Source of the DNA: Planotetraspora phitsanulokensis | GTDB taxonomy: Bacteria > Actinomycetota > Actinomycetes > Streptosporangiales > Streptosporangiaceae | DNA: 64,000 nt | Direction: 5' to 3' | Assembly (NCBI RefSeq): GCF_016863295.1 | Contig: NZ_BOOP01000046.1 | Span: 28,653-92,652 of the forward strand | Shown here: piece by piece, positions 44,900 through 54,011 of the stretch | How positions within the stretch are numbered: the stretch's first letter is position 1 | How the letters are laid out: each line of letters starts with the position of its first letter | Notes under the pieces: generated by a model | Databases searched by the model: none | Seen by the model: the letters and a program-made list of their open reading frames with translations, nothing else | Told to the model about the DNA's origin: nothing | Position numbers and translations under genes: made by a program

Positions 44900-47830
44900 T
44901 CAACCGTTGTCCGGGCCTCGGCGGCCGTCGTAGCCGAGCAGCCGCATCGCGACCTCCGGATCCATGGCCGCGGCGAGCAGCTGGGCGCGCTCGGCCGCGA
45001 GGTCCCGGGCCCGTTCGGCGCGCGTGCGTTCCGCCTTGTGCCTGTGGATCACGGCGGCCGTGACGGCGACGGCGCCGACCAGCGCGACGAGCGCGACGAT
45101 GAGCACCAGCACGGTGGTCCTGGACAGCGACCCGGGGGCGACGGCCGTCTGCGGCTGCCCGCCTCCGAGGTACACCACCCCGGCCAGGACGATGAGCACC
45201 AGGACCACGAGCCCGCCCACGAACGCCCACAGCAGGCCGGACGGCTTCGTCCGGTCGGCGGGAGCGGCGGGCTGCGGCATGGCGGGACCGCCAGGAGGCG
45301 GCCCGCCGTTCCAGGGGACGAAGTCCGGCTGGATCACGAACCCGGCGCCGTTGGCGTTCGGCGGGGCGAACACCGCGGGCGTGGCGCCGCTCACCGGCGC
45401 CACCGCGGTGGAGGTGGTCGCGGTGGCCGGCTCCAGCTCCAGGACCCGGCTCTCCACCGCGACCGGCAGTTCGACCTCGACGTGACTGTGGGTGCGGTGG
45501 GCCTCCGCGGCGGCGACGTGGTAGGTCTCGATCTCGTCGTAGAACGAGTCGGAGGTGTAGACGCTGCCGTCGATGAGCGGGCCCCGGGTGCTCTCGATGA
45601 CCGCGACGACGTCCTCGCCGTCGAGCGTCTTGTGCGTCTCCAGGGCGTGGGCGACGCACAGCACCTCACGGCGGTTCTCCCGCAGCAGCGCCTCGGTCCT
45701 GGCCAGGAGCCGGACGAGGTTGTGCTCGATGCGCTCGCCCAGCATGTCCGGCACGATGTCGTCGCGCCGCGAGGTCGGCTCGTTCCCGGAGCCCGCCCCT
45801 CCCTCGCCGGTCTTGGGCTTCTGCACCGGCTTGCCCGCCATGATCTGGAGCTCCTGCAGCGCGGGCAGTGACGAGACTCCGACGCCCATGCCCCAGTAGG
45901 ACTCCATGAGCCCGGTGACGTAGGTGGCGGAGGTCAGGTCGCCGGAGACGCCCGAGGAGTTGTCGTCGGAGAAGAACATGCGCTCTCCGGCGAGGGACGC
46001 CAGGGAGACCATGACGTCCGCCTCGTACTCCGAGCGCCATCCCGTGAACTGGTCCTCCGGCTTGATGCTGGAGACCATGCCCAGGTAGTCGGCGCCCTTC
46101 TCGATGGTGGCGAGGTCGATCTCGAGGTGGTGCCGCGTCCGGTAGGCGACCACCGCGTGGCACGCCTCGTGCACGGCCACCGCGTGCCGTTCGCGCTCGA
46201 TGTACTCGACGTTCTCCGGCGGGCCGAGTTGCTTGAGGCGCTTGGCGCGCACGACGTCCGACCACTGGATGATCTCGCGGCCGTCCCGGATCGCGTTGAT
46301 CAGGGACTCGTTGACCAGGTCCTTGATGGTCGCGCCGGTGGCGTACGGCGTGATGGTGGCCAGCTTGTCGATCTGGGCCTCGGTGAGCTGGTGCTGCACC
46401 TTGTCGAAGTAGCCCTCGTAGGTGCGGATGCGGCCGGCCTTCGACGGATAGCCCACCTTGTAGATGCGGTCGATGCGGCCGGGCCGCAGCAGCGCCTCGT
46501 CGAGGGCGTTGGGCATGTTGGTGGCCATCATGACGAGGATCCGGTACTTGGGCGGCGGCTTGGGACGCATGCCCAGCAGCCTCCGAACGTGCCGGTTGAC
46601 GATCCCGCGCGGCTTCTTCAGACCGGACAGCTCGGTCAGCAGCGCCTGGAGGGTCCCCGGGTCGCCTCCACCGCCGCCCATCATGTTGCCGCCCATGAAG
46701 AACCGGCTGCGCGTGGTCGGCTGCCCTTCGTCCTGCAGCCCGTTCAGCGACTGCCGGGCGATCATCGAGCGGACGTCCTCCGACAGGTAGGAGAAGCCGT
46801 GGCAGCCGGCGTGCGCGCCGAACCGGCCCTGCCCCTGGGGGCCCTGCTGGGCGAGGCTGCCGCGCCGGCCGAGGGAGTCGGCCTCGTCGAAGAAGACGAT
46901 GACGCCGCCGTACCGCAGGGCGAGCTTGCGCAGCTTCCGGAACAGCGACTTCACCTTCAGGATGCCGATGCCCATGAACATGTTGACGAACGCGCCCGGG
47001 TCCACGAAGACGTACGGCTTGCCGGTCTCCCCCGCCACGGCCTCGGCCATGAGGGTCTTGCCGGTTCCCGGCGGCCCCCACAGGAGCAGGCCGCTCGGCA
47101 CGTAGCCGCCCTTCTCCTCGATGGCGTCGGGCCGCTCCAGGAAGACGATGTTCTCCTTGACCCGCTCGACGACGTGGTCCTGGCCCCAGACGTCGGTGAA
47201 CCGGGTCTTGATGTCGTCGGGGAAGTAGGTCTCGACGCCGCCGCGCGACAGCAGCCAGAACAGGCCGATGAACTGGAAGGCGATGAAGAAGAACGCGAAG
47301 GCCAGCTGCGCGGCGTACGGCAGGGCGCTCCAGAGCAGCTGCGGCGCCTTGAACAGCGCGAGCACGGGCGAGGTGTCGAGGACGGCGGCGAGCACCAGGG
47401 CGAGGACCGCGATCCAGAACAGCCACTTGAGCAGACGCGCCATGCGGAAGCGGTTCCAGTCGCTGAAGCGCCTCTTGCTCCAGCGGTCGGTGCCGCCGAA
47501 GACCTTGTGCGTCCAGAACCGGTGATAGCCGGCCGACCGTTCGCTGATCAGGAAGTGCGCCTGGCGGACGACCTCGAGCCCCATCAGGACGAAGATCCAC
47601 GGCCTCTCCCGGGCCGTCACCACCAGGGCGTCGGAGAACGACATGATGCCGTCGAAGGACACCACGTTGTACCAGACGAGGACCAGGTAGATGATCGCGA
47701 AGATCACCAGGAACTTGGCCCGGTCCCACAGGGAGATCTTCTTACGGGTCTTGGAGTCTCTGTCGTCGGGTCCCGAGCCGGGCGGGCGCAGCCCCTCCGG
47801 GTGGACGTGCGGCGGTGGCGCCGTGTTCAT
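44900..47830 (-). CDS. FtsH-like membrane AAA metalloprotease, atypical
   Basis: A 976-residue relative of FtsH, which degrades membrane proteins using ATP. The N-terminus has several hydrophobic segments (about 38-58, 75-95, 132-152, 172-195). The AAA domain has Walker A GPPGTGKT (252-259), Walker B IVFFDEAD (311-318) and LLRPGRIDR. The M41 zinc site is HEACH (555-559), and the likely third ligand is D631 in SGDLTSAT. Oddities: about 110 extra residues between Walker B and the sensor region (Gly/Met-rich FFMGGNMMGGGGGD), and a long C-terminus with two more membrane helices. Paired with the lipoprotein upstream. Confidence 0.88.
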   Translation of the reverse strand: MNTAPPPHVHPEGLRPPGSGPDDRDSKTRKKISLWDRAKFLVIFAIIYLVLVWYNVVSFDGIMSFSDALVVTARERPWIFVLMGLEVVRQAHFLISERSAGYHRFWTHKVFGGTDRWSKRRFSDWNRFRMARLLKWLFWIAVLALVLAAVLDTSPVLALFKAPQLLWSALPYAAQLAFAFFFIAFQFIGLFWLLSRGGVETYFPDDIKTRFTDVWGQDHVVERVKENIVFLERPDAIEEKGGYVPSGLLLWGPPGTGKTLMAEAVAGETGKPYVFVDPGAFVNMFMGIGILKVKSLFRKLRKLALRYGGVIVFFDEADSLGRRGSLAQQGPQGQGRFGAHAGCHGFSYLSEDVRSMIARQSLNGLQDEGQPTTRSRFFMGGNMMGGGGGDPGTLQALLTELSGLKKPRGIVNRHVRRLLGMRPKPPPKYRILVMMATNMPNALDEALLRPGRIDRIYKVGYPSKAGRIRTYEGYFDKVQHQLTEAQIDKLATITPYATGATIKDLVNESLINAIRDGREIIQWSDVVRAKRLKQLGPPENVEYIERERHAVAVHEACHAVVAYRTRHHLEIDLATIEKGADYLGMVSSIKPEDQFTGWRSEYEADVMVSLASLAGERMFFSDDNSSGVSGDLTSATYVTGLMESYWGMGVGVSSLPALQELQIMAGKPVQKPKTGEGGAGSGNEPTSRRDDIVPDMLGERIEHNLVRLLARTEALLRENRREVLCVAHALETHKTLDGEDVVAVIESTRGPLIDGSVYTSDSFYDEIETYHVAAAEAHRTHSHVEVELPVAVESRVLELEPATATTSTAVAPVSGATPAVFAPPNANGAGFVIQPDFVPWNGGPPPGGPAMPQPAAPADRTKPSGLLWAFVGGLVVLVLIVLAGVVYLGGGQPQTAVAPGSLSRTTVLVLIVALVALVGAVAVTAAVIHRHKAERTRAERARDLAAERAQLLAAAMDPEVAMRLLGYDGRRGPDNG

Positions 47831-47843
47831 ATGAGGGGCTCCT

Positions 47844-48542
47844 TCATTGGTTGAGAAGTCGCGTGACCTTGAAGGACTGGACGATCTGATCGATCTCCTT
47901 GGACCGCTGCTGGTAACACGCCGCCGAACAGCGGATCAGCAGGGTCGAGATGCGTGAGCCGTCAGCCGACAGGTACGACGTCTCATCGAAGGTCTGCACC
48001 CCGTTCGCCAGACGGAAGTTGAAGACGCTCCGCACCCCCCGGACACCGTCCTGGGAAGGCAGCACCTGGTCGTCCAGGAGCTCGAAGTTCTTGAACGGAT
48101 ACTCCGCCGACGACTCCATCTGCTTGCGGGTGTCGTCCGGCACGGCGACCGGCAGCCCGATGGCGTTGCGCAGAGAGTCGAGTGAGGCCTGGTTCCGCTG
48201 GGGCTCGGTGAGCGTCTGGACCTTCGCCATCACAAAGGGCCGGTCGTCGGCGCCGCCGCTGCCGATCAGGAGGTGATCGGCCGAAGGTTCGGCCTGCGCG
48301 TCGTAGGCGACGCTCCAGGTGAGCTGCCTCTGAACCTGCGCCGTGGCCGACGCCGGGTCGCCGAACAGCTGCCCCTCGAGGGCCTTCTGATCCACTTTCT
48401 TCCACGACGAGGGGACCTTGAAGTAGGTGCCCCCGTCGGAGTCTCGTACGTAGGTGTACTCGGGTCCGGCACAGCCGGACAACAACAACAAAGCGGCCGC
48501 AGCCGCAGTCATGACCCCCGATATCGCCCGCGCTTTATCCAC
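47844..48542 (-). CDS. lipoprotein upstream of FtsH-like protease
   Basis: A 232-residue lipoprotein. The signal peptide ends in the lipobox LLSGC, so the mature protein begins CAGPEYTYV and is anchored outside. The mature part (TYVRDSDGGTYFKVPSSWKKVDQ) is beta-rich and resembles the PsbP/Mog1-like or LpqN-type fold found in actinomycete lipoproteins, a tentative match. Two Cys near the end (RCSAACYQQ) may pair. The protease gene starts 13 bases downstream, so the two are surely co-transcribed and this protein may present substrates or modulate it. Confidence 0.75.
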   Translation of the reverse strand: MDKARAISGVMTAAAAALLLLSGCAGPEYTYVRDSDGGTYFKVPSSWKKVDQKALEGQLFGDPASATAQVQRQLTWSVAYDAQAEPSADHLLIGSGGADDRPFVMAKVQTLTEPQRNQASLDSLRNAIGLPVAVPDDTRKQMESSAEYPFKNFELLDDQVLPSQDGVRGVRSVFNFRLANGVQTFDETSYLSADGSRISTLLIRCSAACYQQRSKEIDQIVQSFKVTRLLNQ

Positions 48543-48704
48543 CTGGGCCCAACCTCCGCTTTGCGGGTGTACGAGGTACTACTGCCCGTTTTCTCAGTAT
48601 CACTCTCAGGCCACATCTCGGACAGACTGGAAAACTTGACCAAATCTTGGCCCGATGTTGGCTGCACTTGTGACACGTGCTGGGGAACCTTTGGCATGGA
48701 ATAG

Positions 48705-48716
48705 TTGATTCATCAA
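48705..48716. promoter_or_regulatory. MarR-like palindrome upstream of pirin gene
   Basis: TTGATTCATCAA forms a 5-bp inverted repeat with a two-base centre, 38 bases before the pirin start. The sequence type is typical of MarR/OhrR operators. No such regulator is adjacent. Confidence 0.4.
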
Positions 48717-48754
48717 TAGTTGTTGTGCGGAACGTATCCGACAGAGGAGACCCC

Positions 48755-49756
48755 ATGCCAGCCATCACCGCAGACACGCTCACGTTGCCCCGGCTCCCCC
48801 GGCTTCCCGAGGCGGCCACCGCGTGGCGTCCTGTCGCACGCGTCGTCACCGCACAACGATTCCTCGAGGGAGAAGGCTTCGCCGTCCGGCGCCCGTTCCC
48901 CGGAGTGGACCTGTCGCTCGCCGACCCCTTCCTGCTTCTCGACCACATGGGGGCCGTGGAGTACGCCCCCGGCGAGGCGAAGGGCACCCCTTGGCACCCG
49001 CACCGCGGCTTCGAGACGGTGACGTACATCATGGACGGGGCCTTCCAGCATCGGGACACGAACGGGGGCGGCGGGCTCATCTCCGATGGCGATACCCAGT
49101 GGATGACCGCCGGAAGCGGACTTCAGCACATCGAGCAGCCTCCGCCGGAGCTCGTCGCCAAGGGCGGCCTGTTCCACGGCGTGCAGCTGTGGGTCAACCT
49201 GCCCCGCGCCCAGAAGTGGGTGCCGCCCCGCTACCAGGACATCCGCGGGGGCGACGTGAAGCTGCTGGCCAGCGACGACGGCTCGTCGCTCGTCCGGGTC
49301 ATCGCGGGCTCGCTCGCCGGCCACGAGGGCCCGGGGATGACCTACACGCCGATCACGTACGTCCACGCGACGGTGGCGCCGGGCGCGCGGCTGGCCCTTC
49401 CGTGGCCCGCCGAGTTCAACGCCATGGTCTACGTCCTGAGCGGCGAGGGGCACATCGGCCCGGACGACCGCCCGCTCCGTGAGGGGCAGCTCGGCGTGTT
49501 CGGCGGCTACAAGGGCACCGCGGGCGCGCTGAGCATGCGCGCGGCGGACAACCAGCCGGTCGCCTCACGCCAGGGCTGGGAGATCCTCGTGCTCGGCGGA
49601 CTGCCGATCCGGGAGCCGGTCGCCCGCTACGGACCGTTCGTGATGAACACCCGCGAGGAGATCGTCAAGGCCTTCGAGGACTTCCAGGCCGGCCGGATGG
49701 GCGTGGTCCCCGCGGAGCACGTCCCGCACCGGTCCGCCGTCGACGAGTCCCTGTAG
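48755..49756 (+). CDS. pirin-family bicupin
   Basis: A 333-residue pirin-like protein of two cupin domains. The N-terminal cupin holds the metal-binding pattern HPHRGFETVTYIMDGAFQHRDTNG, with four His/Glu ligands. The C-terminal cupin includes VYVLSGEGHIG. Pirins of this type act as quercetin dioxygenases or redox-sensitive regulators. ATG 48755 has AGAGGAGA upstream; the longer frame has no ribosome binding site. Probably an oxidative- or electrophile-stress gene under the palindrome at 48705-48716. Confidence 0.9.
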   Translation: MPAITADTLTLPRLPRLPEAATAWRPVARVVTAQRFLEGEGFAVRRPFPGVDLSLADPFLLLDHMGAVEYAPGEAKGTPWHPHRGFETVTYIMDGAFQHRDTNGGGGLISDGDTQWMTAGSGLQHIEQPPPELVAKGGLFHGVQLWVNLPRAQKWVPPRYQDIRGGDVKLLASDDGSSLVRVIAGSLAGHEGPGMTYTPITYVHATVAPGARLALPWPAEFNAMVYVLSGEGHIGPDDRPLREGQLGVFGGYKGTAGALSMRAADNQPVASRQGWEILVLGGLPIREPVARYGPFVMNTREEIVKAFEDFQAGRMGVVPAEHVPHRSAVDESL

Positions 49757-49913
49757 GCCTGCGAGGTCGCCAGAACGGTGCAACGTCCATGCAACCGTCG
49801 TCTTGCGACAATGCGCTCGCACAGGGCCACCCGGTCATGTAACGCCTGATCCCCCCTAACGCGACATATTCGTTGCATGTCTCGAAATTAGGCCGACGGA
49901 CGTGGAGTGCCGC

Positions 49914-50237
49914 ATGAGCGACAGCATCGATGACCTCGACCGCCGGGCCAGGAGCCTGGAATTCGGGATGGCGGTCGAGCACACGTTCGCGGAGGTGTGG
50001 TCGGGAGACGCGCTGACCATCAGGGATCGGCGCCTGCTGCTCCTGGGCCTGCTCGTGGCCCAGGGGCTGGACGACGTGATCGCGCCGCAACTGGACGCGG
50101 CTCTGCGCACCGGGGAGCTGACGCCGAGCGAGCTGCGCGAGATCGTCGTCTTCCTGACCCACTACGCGGGCTGGCCTCGCGGGGCGCGCCTGAACGCACA
50201 GGTCGAGGACCTGATCGCCAGGTTCATGGCGGCATAG
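49914..50237 (+). CDS. carboxymuconolactone decarboxylase-family protein
   Basis: A 107-residue all-helical AhpD/CMD-like protein. It shows the family helix pattern LTIRDRRLLLLGLLVAQG and LTPSELREIVVFLTHYAGWPRGA. The CxxC redox pair of AhpD-type peroxidases is absent, so it belongs with the decarboxylase-type members. An upstream GTG at 49902 could add four residues. Single gene, ending before a strong hairpin. Confidence 0.82.
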   Translation: MSDSIDDLDRRARSLEFGMAVEHTFAEVWSGDALTIRDRRLLLLGLLVAQGLDDVIAPQLDAALRTGELTPSELREIVVFLTHYAGWPRGARLNAQVEDLIARFMAA

Positions 50238-50266
50238 CGAACGCCCCCGGCGCCCGAAGCCGTGGC

Positions 50267-50292
50267 CCGGGACGCGCAAGTGAGCGTCCCGG
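50267..50292 (+). terminator. terminator hairpin
   Basis: CCGGGACGC and GCGTCCCGG form a perfect 9-bp stem with an eight-base loop, 30 bases after the decarboxylase-family stop codon. The GC-rich stem without T tract is the common actinomycete form. Confidence 0.65.
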
Positions 50293-50416
50293 CGCTGCGC
50301 GCGGTACCCAGAGAACGCGCTGTACGTCTTCCGGGGCACCAAGTAACGGGAAAACATTTCGCCATCACCGTGAAGGTGTCCGCGAACGGATCTGACGGAG
50401 AGCTAGCTTCTCGCAG

Positions 50417-51586
50417 GTGACCAGTCGGATTCGTGTCATGGAAATCATCGCCACGATGAACGTCGGCGGCCCCGCCACGCAGGTTTCGGGACTGTGCGAG
50501 CGGCTCAACCCTGAGGAGTTCGACCACCGTCTCTACACCGGTTACGTCGACGGCGCCGAGGGGGATCATCTGCGGCTGCGCGGGATGCCGGTCCCGGTGC
50601 ACCGCATTCCCGGCCTCGGCCGGTTCGTCCGGCCGATCGACGACTATCGCGCCCTGCTCCGGCTGATCAGCGCCGTGCGCGCGTTCCATCCGCACATCGT
50701 CCACACCAGGACCACCAAGGCCGGCGCCCTCGGCCGGGTGGCCGCTCGCCTGTCCGGCGTGGGCGCCGCCCGGGTCCACGTGTTCCACGGCCACCACCTT
50801 CACCCGCATTCCCCCCGCCTCAAGCGGTCGGTCTACAGGCGCTCCGAGCGACTTCTGGCGCCCCTGTCCGACCGCCTCGTCGCGGTCGGGCCCCAGGTGC
50901 GAGACGACCTGCTGGCGGCCGGGATCGGCCATCCCGAGCAGTATGTCGTGATCCCGCCCGGCGTCCAGCTCGGGCCGGTGCCCGACCGTCTGACCGCCCG
51001 CGCGGCTCTCGGTCTCCCGGCCGACGCACCGGTGGTGGCCTACGTGGGCCGGCTCGCCAGGTCGAAGCGGCCTGACCGGTTCGCCGAGGTGGCGGGCGCC
51101 GTACTGGGACGGGTGCCCGACTGCCGTTTCCTCGTCTGCGGGAGCGGCGAGCTGAAGGAGAAGGTGGAGCGAAGCGTTCGCCCGATGTGGGACTCCTTCC
51201 GCCTTCTCGGATGGCGGAGGGACGTCGAGCTCGTCTACGCAGCCGCCGACGTGGTCATGCTGACGTCCGATCAGGAGGGCACTCCGGTGGCTCTGGTCGA
51301 GGCGGGAATGGCCGGCGTCCCGGTGGTGGCCACCCGCGTGGGCGGCGTCCCCGAGATCATCCGGGACGGCCACACCGGCCTGCTGTCCGGCCCCGACGTC
51401 CAGGAGCTCGCCTCTCATACGGTCGGGCTGCTGTCCGATCCCGAACGCGCCCGACGCATGGGAGAGTCGGCGCGCGCGTGGACCACCCGGTCATTCGGCG
51501 TCGACCGCCTCGTCGCGGACACCGAGGCTCTCTACCGGTCGTTGCGCAGTTCATCCAGGACGCGGGCCGAGGGGAGCAGCCGATGA
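50417..51586 (+). CDS. GT4-family glycosyltransferase
   Basis: A 389-residue GT-B glycosyltransferase. The N-terminal domain begins MEIIATMNVGGPATQVSGL, and the C-terminal domain shows VAYVGRLARSKRPDRF and the donor-binding segment SDQEGTPVALVEAGMAGVPVVATRVGGVPEII (EX7E motif). GTG start at 50417 with a poor ribosome binding site. Its stop overlaps the ATG of the next gene (ATGA), so the membrane protein downstream is a coupled partner. Likely builds a surface or secreted glycan from a nucleotide-activated sugar. Confidence 0.9.
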   Translation: MTSRIRVMEIIATMNVGGPATQVSGLCERLNPEEFDHRLYTGYVDGAEGDHLRLRGMPVPVHRIPGLGRFVRPIDDYRALLRLISAVRAFHPHIVHTRTTKAGALGRVAARLSGVGAARVHVFHGHHLHPHSPRLKRSVYRRSERLLAPLSDRLVAVGPQVRDDLLAAGIGHPEQYVVIPPGVQLGPVPDRLTARAALGLPADAPVVAYVGRLARSKRPDRFAEVAGAVLGRVPDCRFLVCGSGELKEKVERSVRPMWDSFRLLGWRRDVELVYAAADVVMLTSDQEGTPVALVEAGMAGVPVVATRVGGVPEIIRDGHTGLLSGPDVQELASHTVGLLSDPERARRMGESARAWTTRSFGVDRLVADTEALYRSLRSSSRTRAEGSSR

Positions 51587-52524
51587 GTGCTGCGGACGTC
51601 GTGTCACGCAGGCGGTTCGACCCGCGATGGGGAGGAATCGCGATCACCTTGGCCACGGTCGTCCCGTCGGCCGCCGCGCTCGGTCTCACCGACCTGCGGA
51701 TCACCGCGATCCTTCTGGCCGGGACCGCGGTCGCGGCGCTGGGGCAGATCTGCGACATGACGCGGCTACCTGTGCTCGCCCGCCTGACCGTGCAGTCCGT
51801 GGCCGCGGGTGGCGTCGTGCTCTGCGGAGTCCAGATCACACTGACAGGGCATTGGCCCGACGGCCCCGTGACCGTGATGTGGATCGTCGGCGTCGCCAAC
51901 TGCTTCAGCCTGCTGAACTCCACGGACAGACTGCTCCCGGTGGTGGCCGCGGTCACCGCGGTCTTCCTCGCCGGCGCCGCCCTCATCCTCGCCGAGCCGG
52001 CGGTCGCGGTGCTCCTCGCCACGATGGCCTGTGCATCATTGGGCCTGCTCGGATCCAGAACTCCCATGGGCTCATCGGGGTCGCTCTTCATTGGGTTCGT
52101 CCTGACCTGCTCGGCGGTCCTGCTGATCGCGGGACGCAGTCAGGACACGATCGGCGCCGGGCTCGTCCTGCCCGCGCTCGTGGCCATCGCGGACACCGGC
52201 TTCGCCTTCGCCTGCACCGGCCAGATCTCCGAGCGCCTCCACCGGGGCGGACTCGACCTGCAGACGGTCGCCGGCACGTACGGGGCCGCGGCCGGGGCCG
52301 CCGGGCTGCTCTGCGTGTGCGTCGCCATAGGTCTGCTCGCGCCGCTGACGGCCGCCGCGGCCGGGACCGTGCTCGTGGTTGTCGCCGCGTTCCAGTGCCG
52401 CACCCGGCGAGTCACCCCCGCCTCACGCATGGCGCCCGAGCAGACGCCTCCGCTCATCGGCGCCGGGGCGGTGCCGCAACAGGCGAGAGGCCCCCACCGT
52501 TGGGACGGCGAGGGCCTCTTCTGA
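51583..52524 (+). CDS. WecA/MraY-like membrane protein, catalytic motifs lost
   Basis: A 313-residue protein with about ten membrane helices. The arrangement matches the polyprenyl-phosphate sugar-1-phosphate transferase family (WecA/MraY), but key residues are gone. The DD motif reads GQICDMTRLP (C57-D58), and the NxxDGxDGL motif reads NCFSLLNSTDRLLP (106-119). The HHHH-like C-terminal motif is not visible. It may be a non-catalytic partner of the coupled GT4 or a flippase-like protein. The last 40 codons overlap a terminator hairpin. Confidence 0.65.
   Translation: MSAADVVSRRRFDPRWGGIAITLATVVPSAAALGLTDLRITAILLAGTAVAALGQICDMTRLPVLARLTVQSVAAGGVVLCGVQITLTGHWPDGPVTVMWIVGVANCFSLLNSTDRLLPVVAAVTAVFLAGAALILAEPAVAVLLATMACASLGLLGSRTPMGSSGSLFIGFVLTCSAVLLIAGRSQDTIGAGLVLPALVAIADTGFAFACTGQISERLHRGGLDLQTVAGTYGAAAGAAGLLCVCVAIGLLAPLTAAAAGTVLVVVAAFQCRTRRVTPASRMAPEQTPPLIGAGAVPQQARGPHRWDGEGLF
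52486..52519 (+). terminator. terminator hairpin inside 3' coding end
   Basis: AGAGGCCC and GGGCCTCT form a perfect 8-bp stem, with an inner loop of 18 bases, in the last codons of the WecA-like gene. A T-rich short run (TCTTCT) follows the stem. Confidence 0.55.
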
Positions 52525-52574
52525 GGGGCTCTACTGGCCGACGCCGGCCTCCTCCCGCCTGAGGCGGCGCTGCC

Positions 52575-53834
52575 TCACAACGTTTCCACGTTGGGGCCGT
52601 GGCAGCGGTTGCGGGTGTCGAAGACGAACGCGCTCGACCGCTGCACCAGGTCGTAGTCGATGTGGTCGTGGTCGGTCAGCACGACGACGACGTCCGCCTC
52701 GGCGAGTTCCTCGCTCGTCGGCTCGACCAACTCGATCCTGACCGGCAGCAGGAAGTCGTCGACGAGAGAGTCGGCGGCACGGACGTCCGCGCCGAGCTTG
52801 CGCAGGGCCTTGGCCACCTCGATCGCCGGAGACTCGCGGCAGTCTCCGGCGTTCTTCTTGTAGGACAGGCCAAGAAGGAGGATCCGGCTGCCCTTGATCG
52901 GCTTGTACCTCTGGTTCAGCGCCAGGCTGATCCGACTGACGACATGATCCGGCATGTGGTCGTTGATGTCGTTCGCGAGTTCGACGAACCGGAAGTTGTG
53001 CCCGAGGCTGCGCTTGACCTTCCATGACAGATACGACGGGTCGATCGGCAGACAGTGTCCCCCGACCCCGGGGCCGGGTGTGAAGCGCATGTAGCCGAAC
53101 GGCTTGGTCGAGGCGGCGTCTACGGCCTCCCACACGTCGATCCCGAGCTGCTGCGCGAAGATCGACAACTCGTTCACCAAGGCGATGTTGACGTGCCTGA
53201 ACGTGTTCTCGAGGAGCTTGCACAGCTCGGCGACCTGCATGGAGGAAACGGGGACGACCTCGTGCACGATCCGGCTGTAGAACGCCTTCACTTTCTCCAG
53301 CGAAGCCGCGTCGATGCCCGACACGACCTTCGGCGTGTTGTCGAGACGCCACCGGGCGTTCCCCGGGTCGATCCGTTCCGGGCTGTAGCCCAGGAAGAAG
53401 TCCTCCGGTGTCCGTAGCCCGGACCCGTCCTCGAGGAGCGGGCGAAGGTACTCCTCGGTGGTGCCCGGATAGGTCGTGGACTCCAGGATCACCGTCGCCC
53501 CGCGTCGCAGCGCCGGCGCGATGGCCTCACCGGCAGAGCCGACGTGGCAGAGGTCGGGCACGCCATCACGAAGGGGCGTCGGCACCGTTATCACGCATAC
53601 GTCGAAGCCCTCGGCGTCGGCGTAGTCGGTGCTCGCGAAATACCGGCCGGAGTTGTGGGCGGCGGCCAAGTCGCCCTCGTCGACGTCCTCGACATAGGAC
53701 TCCCCGACGTTCAGCCGCTTGACCCGCCATTCATCGACGTCTATTCCCACGACGTCGAAGCCGGCCTCGACTGCCTGCATCGCCAGGGGAAGGCCTACGT
53801 AGCCCTGTCCGATGACTACTAGTTTTTCTCCCAT
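52575..53834 (-). CDS. nucleotide-sugar dehydrogenase (WecC/WbpA type)
   Basis: A 419-residue UDP-sugar 6-dehydrogenase that oxidises C6 to the uronate. The N-terminal NAD site is VVIGQGYVGLPLA. The catalytic Cys C261 sits in GVGGHCLPIDPSYL, the form typical of UDP-GlcNAc/UDP-ManNAc dehydrogenases and not of UDP-glucose dehydrogenase (GGSCFPKD). A C-terminal UDP-binding domain follows. It therefore likely makes a UDP-N-acetylhexosaminuronate. ATG 53834 is the family N-terminus. Convergent to the GT4/WecA-like pair; divergent from the surface protein gene. Confidence 0.9.
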   Translation of the reverse strand: MGEKLVVIGQGYVGLPLAMQAVEAGFDVVGIDVDEWRVKRLNVGESYVEDVDEGDLAAAHNSGRYFASTDYADAEGFDVCVITVPTPLRDGVPDLCHVGSAGEAIAPALRRGATVILESTTYPGTTEEYLRPLLEDGSGLRTPEDFFLGYSPERIDPGNARWRLDNTPKVVSGIDAASLEKVKAFYSRIVHEVVPVSSMQVAELCKLLENTFRHVNIALVNELSIFAQQLGIDVWEAVDAASTKPFGYMRFTPGPGVGGHCLPIDPSYLSWKVKRSLGHNFRFVELANDINDHMPDHVVSRISLALNQRYKPIKGSRILLLGLSYKKNAGDCRESPAIEVAKALRKLGADVRAADSLVDDFLLPVRIELVEPTSEELAEADVVVVLTDHDHIDYDLVQRSSAFVFDTRNRCHGPNVETL

Positions 53835-54011
53835 GTCACAACCCGTCGCTTGCGAGGAAAGGTATGACCCGACTGTAGGAGCCGGACTAGCCCTCATCCT
53901 CGATTCACCGTCGTGGGCGTGTCGTATCGCCTGCCTTCACCCGAGGGGGGAGATATTGATGTCAACCATCGAATAGCGAATGGAGCCGACAATGAATTAC
54001 CGGACAAAATA

